Source of the DNA: Spirochaetaceae bacterium | GTDB taxonomy: Bacteria > Spirochaetota > Spirochaetia > Treponematales > Treponemataceae | Length of the DNA stretch: 5,222 nucleotides | Assembly: GCA_017646305.1 (NCBI GenBank) | Contig: JAGCMR010000090.1 | Coordinates: forward strand, 1 to 5,222 | Direction: 5' to 3' | In this document: in pieces, positions 1 through 5,222 of the stretch | How the letters are laid out: each line of letters starts with the position of its first letter | How positions within the stretch are numbered: position 1 is the stretch's first letter | Translations under genes and position numbers: made by a program | The notes under the pieces: generated by a model | Databases searched by the model: none | Seen by the model: the letters and a program-made list of their open reading frames with translations, nothing else | Told to the model about the DNA's origin: nothing

Positions 1-153
1 ATTAAAGGACTTATCATCAATACCGGTTGCATCAGTAATCAAGCGAATAGTAGGACGACCATCTGTCTTAGTAGCCTTTTCCTTTCCTCCACCAGCGAAT
101 ACAACACCTACGGCCAAAAGCAGAACCATAGCAATCAGTACAATCTTTTTCAC
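1..153 (-). CDS. BMP/PnrA-family ABC transporter substrate-binding protein, N-terminal 51 codons only (cut by window edge)
   Basis: Only the first 51 residues are in the window. They begin with a signal peptide: KK at residues 2-3, a hydrophobic core at 4-19 and a likely signal peptidase I site after VFA (residues 18-20). A GGGKEK linker follows, then the start of the mature domain with ITDATGIDDKSFN at 39-51. The IDDKSFN motif is a hallmark of the BMP/PnrA family (Pfam Bmp; Treponema TmpC/PnrA, Borrelia BmpA-D), whose members bind nucleosides or related ligands for an ABC importer. The start is GTG, chosen because GGAGG lies 5 nt upstream and because the next in-frame ATG (codon 9) would remove the KK and part of the signal core. 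No cysteine is present near the cleavage site, so this does not look like a lipoprotein, unlike TmpC. It has its own promoter region and is probably transcribed separately from the upstream operon. The ligand cannot be inferred. Confidence 0.85.
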   Translation of the reverse strand, partial: MKKIVLIAMVLLLAVGVVFAGGGKEKATKTDGRPTIRLITDATGIDDKSFN

Positions 154-158
154 GTATT

Positions 159-163
159 CCTCC
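159..163 (-). promoter_or_regulatory. Ribosome binding site for the BMP-family gene (GGAGG)
   Basis: The minus strand reads GGAGG, then AATAC, then GTG at 153..151. This strong Shine-Dalgarno match at 5-nt spacing is what supports the non-ATG start of the binding-protein gene. Confidence 0.8.
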
Positions 164-189
164 GAAAAAAATAAAAATACTCTATAAAT

Positions 190-218
190 ATTTTATGACT
201 TATTTAAAAAAAAAACAA
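190..218 (-). promoter_or_regulatory. Probable sigma-70-type promoter of the BMP-family gene, with a T10 tract in the spacer
   Basis: On the minus strand TTGTTT (218..213) serves as a weak -35 box (3 of 6 matches to TTGACA) and TAAAAT (195..190) as a good -10 box (5 of 6 matches to TATAAT). The spacer is exactly 17 nt. Transcription would start near 183, giving a leader of about 30 nt before the GTG. A run of ten T (215..206) fills the end of the -35 box and the first part of the spacer. The surrounding 154-264 gap is extremely AT-rich, so chance matches to -10 boxes are likely. The call rests on the combination of spacing and position. Confidence 0.45.
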
Positions 219-264
219 GCAGGAGAAATTTTAAAAAGAGACAAAAGAGATATTTTGGAAAAAA

Positions 265-1068
265 TTATTGAGCGATACCCTTTTTATGGTCCAGTTCCAT
301 CTTTTCTTTAAGAACTCGCCCCTTCTTTTTGAGCTCTTCAGCTTCATCTTTTTCATCAAAAATAATGCAGAAGCGTCGCTGAGCTGCAATATACAAAAGA
401 GCCTTTTGCATATCGTCCATACGGTGAGTAGAAAATTCGTATCGCTGGTGATACTGGTCAGCGGACTGGGCAATAAGCCTACGTACCAACTGAATATAAT
501 GCATTGTTACATCATAATCTGGGGAACTAGGATCAAAGTACACACGAGAAGCTTCTTTTATTTCCAGCATGTTCTTAGCAACCACAGCAAATCGTCCATT
601 TAACTCTACAAAGGCCCATTTCCACTTAGTATTTTCACCATAAGCATCAATAAGCATTCTGATAGCAAGTCCTAATTTGCGGACAATGAAGAATTTTTTT
701 GCAATGGTAATATTCTGAATTGAGGCTACAGCATCCTCATAATCAGAATAAGGAGCGTCAATAATATTGGTAACGATTTCTTCGAGATAAATAACAGCCT
801 TGTACAGGGTTTTACGACTTTCATTAAGAGCATCTGTATTCTTTACAGCCAACAATTCCTCTGACAAATTGTTAATGGTCAGATAAATAGTTGCAATGTA
901 AATCATTTCTTCTGCCAAAACAACACGGCGATAACCAGCATCCGTTGCATCTGGAGTGATTGCGGAAAGAATTTCTTTTTCCTTTTTGAGAGCTTTTTCA
1001 ATTTCGTTCTTGTATGGTTCACTCTTTGTAAAGAACTCGTCACGAGCTCCTGCTGCAATTTTTGCCAT
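265..1068 (-). CDS. Uncharacterised helical cytoplasmic protein, 267 aa, last gene of the cheW-recN operon
   Basis: I do not recognise a named family. The 267-residue product has no signal peptide, no transmembrane segment and no evident catalytic motif. It appears almost wholly alpha-helical: a charged helix at about 18-36, amphipathic helices at about 44-75 and 80-103, a basic-hydrophobic stretch at 119-143, and a highly charged C-terminal helix at about 238-264 rich in K and E. Aromatic residues cluster at 149-160 (KWKWAFVELNGRF). Its ATG directly follows the recN stop codon (TAAATG). A GGGAG Shine-Dalgarno lies inside the recN end, with about 10 nt between GGAG and the ATG, so translation is probably coupled to recN. 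Codon use looks like its neighbours. It is probably a lineage-restricted conserved protein of spirochaetes. That is inference from its position and the lack of a recognisable domain. A scaffold or protein-interaction role would fit the composition but is not shown. Confidence 0.85.
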   Translation of the reverse strand: MAKIAAGARDEFFTKSEPYKNEIEKALKKEKEILSAITPDATDAGYRRVVLAEEMIYIATIYLTINNLSEELLAVKNTDALNESRKTLYKAVIYLEEIVTNIIDAPYSDYEDAVASIQNITIAKKFFIVRKLGLAIRMLIDAYGENTKWKWAFVELNGRFAVVAKNMLEIKEASRVYFDPSSPDYDVTMHYIQLVRRLIAQSADQYHQRYEFSTHRMDDMQKALLYIAAQRRFCIIFDEKDEAEELKKKGRVLKEKMELDHKKGIAQ

Positions 1069-2790
1069 TTACTTTGTTCTCCCGTATAATAATGAACGAG
1101 CGTAATCAAGGGCATCTGCACCAGCACTGTCTCCCGACAACATGCGAGCAATTTCTTCAACCCGTTCTTCACCATCAATAACTCGAACCTGCGTTACCGT
1201 TGAGGTTGAGTTACTACTTTTCGCTATCTTTATCTGATTATCGGCACAAACAGCAATGCTGGCCACATGGGTAATACAGAAAATCTGACATTTTTCCGCC
1301 AATTTTTTAAGATGTGCCCCCACAGCTACTGAAATTTCACCACCAATACCTGTATCAATTTCATCAAAGACCAAGGTATCTACCGTGTCTGTTTCTGCTA
1401 AAATAGTTTTAAGGGCCAGCATAACACGAGAAATTTCTCCACCAGAAGCAATTTTTGCCAAGGGCTTGGCAGGAGAACCAGTATTAGCACTGATAAGGAA
1501 TTCAATGTCATCCATTCCATAAGGGCCACAGCGTTGCATAACACCGCCAGCAGACTCAGGCTTTTCTTCCAGAGAAACTACAAATTTTGCTCCCTTCATT
1601 CCAAGATGAGCTAAAACAGCCTCCACTTCTTGAGACATAGAAGCTGTGGCAGCCTGTCGTTTTTCAGAAAGGGATTTTGCTGCCCTATAAACTTCTCCTT
1701 CTAACTTAGAGACAGTTTCTTCTAAAGCAGCCTTATTTTCCTGACTACAAGATAGATTTTCCAGCTCCACACGAGCCTTTTCTCCATAGTCCAACACTTC
1801 TTTAATGGGGGATTGAACAGAGGCTGCATATTTCTTTTTCAGTTTGAATAACAGGGCTGAACGTTCCTGCACCTCTTCGAGACGACCTGGCTCAAAGGTA
1901 AGATTCTGCAGATAGTTCTTGAGCTCATCTGCCACATCAGAAATTTCGTAGAAGGCACTTTCTATTCTGTTGGAAATGGCAGTTAAGCCACCATCGGCTG
2001 TGGCAGCCTGAGAAATTGATCCCTGGGCTTTTTTTAAAGCAGAAATAACAGAAATGCCAGTAGAATCGTCGTGACTACCAGAAATAATAGCAGAAGCCTT
2101 GTCTAAGGCTGCATAAATTTCTTCGAATTGGAAAAGTCGTCGCTCCTCCATTGCCAGATCTTCATCCTCGCCTTCTTTTAAGCGGGCTGCATCAATTTCT
2201 TCCAAGGCAAAAGAAAGAAGCTCAATACGACGGTCTCGGTCAGCTTCGGAATGATTAATATCATCAAGCTGTTGACGACTTTCCACCAGCTGGGAGTACA
2301 AGGATGTAAAGGCTTCCGTTTCTGCAGTAAGTCCTGCATAGGAATCGAGAAAACGACGGTGATGACTTACCTTAAGCAAGGACTGGTGCTCATGCTGACC
2401 GTGAATGTCCACCAGGAAGGAAGAAAAGGTAGCTAAATCAGCTCTGGTTACTGGCTGACCTTGAATCCAAGCACCGCTACGTCCAGAATCCTTTACATAA
2501 CGCTTTAGCAACACTCTGCCATCTTCTGGCTCCATACCATGCTCTTCTAACCAAAGCCGGGCTTCTTTATGGCGAGGAGTGAGAAAAAAGGTACCTGATA
2601 CCCGAGCTTCCTGAGCACCTGTACGTACCACCTCTGTTCCACCTTTTCCTCCTAAGAGAAAAGATAATGCACCGATAAGGATGGACTTTCCAGCTCCCGT
2701 TTCACCACTTAAAACAGTAAGTCCTTCCTCAAAATCAAGGGAAAGTGAATCGATAAGGGCAAAATCAGAAATTTGTATGCTTTCAAGCAT
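1069..2790 (-). CDS. recN: DNA repair protein RecN (SMC-like ATPase)
   Basis: RecN is a cytoplasmic SMC-related ATPase that acts early in recombinational repair of double-strand breaks. The 573-residue product has all the family landmarks: Walker A GETGAGKS at 29-36, the RecN-typical DIHGQHEHQSLL at 128-139, and a central region of helices (about 150-390) that forms the short coiled coil. The ABC signature IASGGEISR lies at about 447-455, Walker B VFDEIDTGIGG at 474-484 with D476 and E477, and the H-loop histidine at 508. Length is close to the usual 550-575. The open frame extends 13 codons upstream to 2829. I chose the ATG at 2790 because AGGAGG lies 5 nt before it and because MLESIQISDFALID aligns with normal RecN N-termini. 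With this start it overlaps the nadK end by 8 nt. The segment after the H-loop reads ITHVASIA, where many RecN proteins have ITHLPQIA. No promoter or LexA-type operator is evident immediately upstream, so expression probably comes from the operon. Confidence 0.97.
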   Translation of the reverse strand: MLESIQISDFALIDSLSLDFEEGLTVLSGETGAGKSILIGALSFLLGGKGGTEVVRTGAQEARVSGTFFLTPRHKEARLWLEEHGMEPEDGRVLLKRYVKDSGRSGAWIQGQPVTRADLATFSSFLVDIHGQHEHQSLLKVSHHRRFLDSYAGLTAETEAFTSLYSQLVESRQQLDDINHSEADRDRRIELLSFALEEIDAARLKEGEDEDLAMEERRLFQFEEIYAALDKASAIISGSHDDSTGISVISALKKAQGSISQAATADGGLTAISNRIESAFYEISDVADELKNYLQNLTFEPGRLEEVQERSALLFKLKKKYAASVQSPIKEVLDYGEKARVELENLSCSQENKAALEETVSKLEGEVYRAAKSLSEKRQAATASMSQEVEAVLAHLGMKGAKFVVSLEEKPESAGGVMQRCGPYGMDDIEFLISANTGSPAKPLAKIASGGEISRVMLALKTILAETDTVDTLVFDEIDTGIGGEISVAVGAHLKKLAEKCQIFCITHVASIAVCADNQIKIAKSSNSTSTVTQVRVIDGEERVEEIARMLSGDSAGADALDYARSLLYGRTK

Positions 2791-3625
2791 TATTTCCTCC
2801 TGACCAGTGAAGTTTAGAACGAAGGGCACTGTAAAAATGCTGGGAACTACAGCCAGCCAACAAGACCTTATTCTTTGCTAGATGGAATTCTATTACATCA
2901 CCAATCTGTAAGTCAACAGTAATTTGTCCATCTGCCGTCAATACCACTGATTGTGCCCGAGAAGGTTGAACTACAGCCTTAAGATTTCCTTGAGGAGGTA
3001 GTACCAAGGGACGATTTGACAGAGAAAAGGGACTTACGGGAATAAGCAACAGAGCTGGAAGAGCTGGATCGATAATAGGCCCACCAGCGGCGGCAGAATA
3101 AGCTGTAGAACCAGTGGAGGTAGCCACAATTATCCCATCAGCATTAAACTTACCAAAGGGATTATCACAAAATGACATTTCTAAGGTAACCAAGCGTGCA
3201 GATTCCTTGGGAGAAATAACCATATCGTTAAGGCCAATTATAGAACGAATCAATTTGTTTTCGCGATACAGATTTGCTTGAACAAGGCTTCGAGAACTAC
3301 AGGAAATTTCCCCTTCAAGAAAAGAATCCAATTGCTTTGCCCATTCTCTCTTTTGAATACTTGCAATAAATCCAAAATGACCAAAATTAATAGGAAAAAT
3401 GGGAATACCCAAGGGAGCGCAGCCTCTAGCAGCAAAGAGAACTGTTCCATCACCACCTATTGTAATACAAAAATCGTGTCCATCAAAGGAACACCCATGA
3501 TTTGCATCAGAAAATAAAAAGGTGGTACAGTGGATAGTTCGAGTTTCAAGATATTGCTTGATAATCTCTGCATAATCCATGCACTCGTCTTTGTAGGCAT
3601 TAACGACAATCAAGCAGTTTCTCAT
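2783..3625 (-). CDS. nadK: NAD kinase
   Basis: The enzyme phosphorylates NAD to NADP using ATP or polyphosphate, in the cytoplasm, and is normally the only bacterial source of NADP. The 280-residue protein has every family motif. GGDGT is at 57-61 with catalytic D59, followed by the INFGHFGF segment at 79-86 (family form INxGxLGF). NDMVI is at 133-137, and the glycine-rich ADGIIVATSTGSTAYS at 162-177 is followed by GGPI. A PFSLSNRPLV segment lies at 199-208, and the C-terminal FYSALRSKLHW at 264-274 corresponds to the usual F..LR.KL.W ending. Length is typical. The ATG at 3625 follows GGGAGGG with GGAGG 5 nt away, and the first strand (CLIVVNAYKD) starts right after it. The gene begins 12 nt after the DegT-like gene and its 3' end overlaps recN by 8 nt. 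One oddity is F200 where most bacterial NAD kinases have histidine in P-H-S/T-L-S. Confidence 0.97.
   Translation of the reverse strand: MRNCLIVVNAYKDECMDYAEIIKQYLETRTIHCTTFLFSDANHGCSFDGHDFCITIGGDGTVLFAARGCAPLGIPIFPINFGHFGFIASIQKREWAKQLDSFLEGEISCSSRSLVQANLYRENKLIRSIIGLNDMVISPKESARLVTLEMSFCDNPFGKFNADGIIVATSTGSTAYSAAAGGPIIDPALPALLLIPVSPFSLSNRPLVLPPQGNLKAVVQPSRAQSVVLTADGQITVDLQIGDVIEFHLAKNKVLLAGCSSQHFYSALRSKLHWSGGNNA
2796..2800 (-). promoter_or_regulatory. Ribosome binding site that fixes the recN start (GGAGG)
   Basis: The minus strand reads AGGAGGAAATAATG. GGAGG ends 5 nt before the ATG at 2790..2788, while the in-frame ATG at 2829 would add 13 residues that do not resemble a RecN N-terminus. 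The site lies within the last codons of nadK (the GGNN residues before its stop). Confidence 0.85.
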
Positions 3626-3637
3626 ACTACCCTCCCT

Positions 3638-4690
3638 TTACGGTAATGTTCCTAGTACCTTTGCAATGGTAGCAGCATGGGTAGCACCAAGTCGTGGATA
3701 CAGAGGAAAATCTACTGTTCGTAGATATAGGGAACGAGCATTTATGCATCCTTCTAGCTCTTCATCCAAAAAAGCTGCAATACTACCGCTGAATGTAGGC
3801 TGAATTTCTATTCCCTTGCGGGAGGCATACTGGCGAACATCTTTTAGGCCACTACTTAAAACCACAGAAAAGGAATTTACAGAAGAATTGCCTTCTGGTG
3901 TTCGCATCAAGCACTTATGTCGGCTGGCCATTAAAGCCTTCTGAAAAGCAGAAAATAAATCCTGACGAATAGCCTCGTTACGAGAATATTCCTTCAACTG
4001 GATATAGGCCAAGGCACTGTTTAAGTCTGGAAGCAGATCTGTGGTAGGAGCTTCTTCTCCAAGCCGCTTCAGGATAATCCACTCTCGACGACCTGGGGCC
4101 ATAAGCACTGCTCCACCGCCACCTGTAATTGCGTCTCCTTCTTCTAGTCCCATGATGGAAAAGACACCGTAGGTTCCAGCCCGCTTGATTTGCTGTTCCT
4201 CACCTTCTTTAACAGGAAGATTTCGGAAGGATCCCACACTACAAGAAACGTCTTCTACAAAAGGGATTCCCAAGGCTTGAATTCCCTCGAATTCAGGCAA
4301 GAATCCAGCTGTTTCTGAAAGAATTATGAGACGTCCACCTTGCTTAATACCTTCTTCCAAGGCTTCTAGGGTAACACAGGCTGTATCAGGGGAAACATCA
4401 ACAATGACGGGCTTATATCCTAGCTCTTTGACAGCCTGTAGCTGCCATACTGGTGCCAAAGCAGAAATGATTACACCTGTACCAGGCTCCAGATCAAAGG
4501 CTTTAAATACATACTTTAATGCAATGGCAGGACTACGAAAAGCAAAGGCTCCGTCTACGGAAAAGAACTCCTTTACAGATTGAACGAGACGCCGTGCCAT
4601 CTCTCCGGGACCGATTTTCTCGTCCACCATACAAGTAAGCACAGCGTCCATTTCCTTGCGACGGATTGTGGAACTATAGGTTTGAATCAT
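3638..4690 (-). CDS. DegT/DnrJ/EryC1-fold protein with the PLP lysine replaced by glutamate (probable non-aminotransferase)
   Basis: The 350-residue protein follows the layout of the DegT/DnrJ/EryC1 sugar aminotransferases (ArnB, SpsC and similar). The N-terminal region at 10-50 contains IGPG (26-29), and an AFRSPAIALKYVF segment at 50-62 corresponds to the PLP-phosphate-binding helix. VIISALAPVW is at 73-82, KPVIVDVSPDT at 93-103, VEDVSCSVGS at 145-154, and FSIMGLEEGDAITGGGGAV at 177-195. LNSALAYIQL at 223-232 aligns with the family's MSELQAAIGLAQL. Aligned by eye with FSFHAIKNIT-type motifs, the Schiff-base lysine falls on E183. The pyridine-nitrogen aspartate (D147) and phosphate-contacting serine (S178) are kept, while the usual glutamine three residues after the aspartate is C150. 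It is therefore unlikely to transaminate; automated annotation as SpsC or aminotransferase would mislead. Its ATG sits 1 nt after the cheW stop with no good Shine-Dalgarno, suggesting translational coupling. The true function is unknown. Confidence 0.85.
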   Translation of the reverse strand: MIQTYSSTIRRKEMDAVLTCMVDEKIGPGEMARRLVQSVKEFFSVDGAFAFRSPAIALKYVFKAFDLEPGTGVIISALAPVWQLQAVKELGYKPVIVDVSPDTACVTLEALEEGIKQGGRLIILSETAGFLPEFEGIQALGIPFVEDVSCSVGSFRNLPVKEGEEQQIKRAGTYGVFSIMGLEEGDAITGGGGAVLMAPGRREWIILKRLGEEAPTTDLLPDLNSALAYIQLKEYSRNEAIRQDLFSAFQKALMASRHKCLMRTPEGNSSVNSFSVVLSSGLKDVRQYASRKGIEIQPTFSGSIAAFLDEELEGCINARSLYLRTVDFPLYPRLGATHAATIAKVLGTLP

Positions 4691-4691
4691 A

Positions 4692-5177
4692 TTAGTTTAT
4701 ATCCAGCAGCTTTCGCAGTTCCTTAGGATTGAACAAGCTACGGATATCCAGGATGATGAGATAACCATTATCCTGACGTACAACACCGTGAATATACTCC
4801 GTACCGATACCGCTGAGCATCTGTGGTGGTGGCTTAATTTCGTCACGATTCACAGAAATTACACGAGCAACTCGGTCGATGATGATACCAATTTTAAGTC
4901 CATCAATATTGAGGATAATGAATCCACCCTCAAACTCATCAGCCATGTCGTCATCCTTAATCTCAATCTTCTTGAGACGGAAGCGCTTGTGAAGGTTGAT
5001 GATGGGAATGATTTCACTACGAAGATTAAAAATACCCTCAACATAATACGGAGCGTTGGGGATCGATCGGACGTTCTGAACCTTTACAATTTCCTTAACA
5101 TCCATAATATCCACACCATACAGCTCTTCACCAAGCTGGAACGTTACAAGCTGGAATACAGAATCACCAATAGCCAT
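4692..5177 (-). CDS. cheW: Chemotaxis coupling protein CheW
   Basis: CheW links methyl-accepting chemoreceptors to the kinase CheA in the cytoplasmic signalling array that steers flagellar rotation. The 161-residue product is a single CheW domain: QLVTFQLGEELYGVDIMDVKEI at about 9-30, SIPNAPYYVEGIFNLR at 38-53, IIPIINLHKRF at 56-66, FIILNIDGLKIGIIIDRV at about 86-103 and a closing LIILDIRSLF at 140-149. R53 in the NLR motif corresponds to the receptor/CheA-contacting arginine of E. coli CheW (R62). The residue after it is serine, where glycine is usual. A charged loop at 68-84 (KKIEIKDDDMADEFEGG) is longer than in E. coli CheW. The start has GGAGG 4 nt upstream and a TATAAT box further out. 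It is the first gene of the operon visible here. No cheA, cheY or receptor gene lies in the window. Confidence 0.96.
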   Translation of the reverse strand: MAIGDSVFQLVTFQLGEELYGVDIMDVKEIVKVQNVRSIPNAPYYVEGIFNLRSEIIPIINLHKRFRLKKIEIKDDDMADEFEGGFIILNIDGLKIGIIIDRVARVISVNRDEIKPPPQMLSGIGTEYIHGVVRQDNGYLIILDIRSLFNPKELRKLLDIN

Positions 5178-5205
5178 ATAGCCTCCGCAAAAATATAATA
5201 TCTTA

Positions 5206-5211
5206 ATTATA
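5206..5211 (-). promoter_or_regulatory. -10 box (TATAAT) of the cheW operon promoter; -35 lies outside the window
   Basis: The minus strand reads TATAAT at 5211..5206, a perfect match to the sigma-70 consensus, 28 nt before the cheW ATG. Transcription would start near 5199, leaving a leader of about 22 nt that contains the GGAGG ribosome binding site at 5186..5182. The matching -35 box would fall around 5229-5234, beyond the window edge. The flanking sequence is AT-rich, so chance occurrence cannot be excluded. Confidence 0.55.
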
Positions 5212-5222
5212 CTAAAAAATTA

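Noticed and set aside
218..264. Possible intrinsic terminator after the 267-aa gene
   Set aside because: The minus strand has T-rich runs, but the only hairpin I find is CAAAA-TATCTC-TTTTG with a single G-C pair, too weak to terminate. No GC-rich stem precedes the T10 run.
268..603. Plus-strand open frame of 111 codons
   Set aside because: It is antisense to the 267-aa gene, with a phenylalanine- and serine-rich composition typical of the complement of lysine- and glutamate-rich helices.
1085..1090. TATAAT on the plus strand near the recN end
   Set aside because: No supported plus-strand gene follows; it lies within the last codons of recN and looks like chance.
2791..2829. N-terminal extension of RecN by 13 residues from the ATG at 2829
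   Set aside because: The ATG at 2790 has a strong, well-spaced GGAGG and matches the family N-terminus. The longer form would start deep inside nadK without such a site.
4649..4651. Alternative start of the DegT-like gene at codon 14
   Set aside because: The purine run AAGGAA lies too close to this ATG, and starting there would drop the conserved basic segment at the N-terminus.
4788..5198. Plus-strand open frame of 136 codons
   Set aside because: It is antisense to cheW, lacks a ribosome binding site and its product has no recognisable family features. The cheW frame explains the sequence fully.

Overview
This window looks like a piece of a spirochaete chromosome, most likely Treponema or a close relative. 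The sequence gives three reasons. The 5' end of a BMP/PnrA-type substrate-binding protein resembles the Treponema TmpC/PnrA family. A 267-residue helical protein has no family I can name. The gene order cheW, DegT-like protein, NAD kinase, recN matches, from memory, the Treponema pallidum region around TP0439-TP0442. The species call is inference; no rRNA or other marker gene is present.

Every supported gene lies on the minus strand, so the window reads biologically from the right end to the left. A perfect TATAAT -10 box near the right edge precedes cheW (5177..4692). After it, with almost no spacing, come a DegT/DnrJ/EryC1-fold protein (4690..3638, 1-nt gap), NAD kinase (3625..2783, 12-nt gap), recN (2790..1069, overlapping nadK by 8 nt) and the uncharacterised helical protein (1068..265, whose ATG directly abuts the recN stop). 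This packing makes one five-gene transcription unit very likely. It joins chemotaxis coupling, a sugar-aminotransferase-like fold, NADP supply and DNA double-strand break repair, which have no obvious shared pathway.

A 111-nt, very AT-rich gap (154-264) separates the operon from the next gene. It holds a plausible promoter whose -35/-10 spacer contains a run of ten T. The last gene (153 to beyond position 1) starts with GTG and encodes an exported BMP-family binding protein, cut by the window edge. No convincing intrinsic terminator is visible between the two units.

The most interesting observation is that the DegT-like protein keeps the fold landmarks of PLP-dependent sugar aminotransferases but has glutamate where the PLP-binding lysine belongs. 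It is therefore probably not an aminotransferase, despite the likely automatic annotation. I see no mobile element, CRISPR array, RNA gene or clear foreign island; this is mostly conserved housekeeping sequence.
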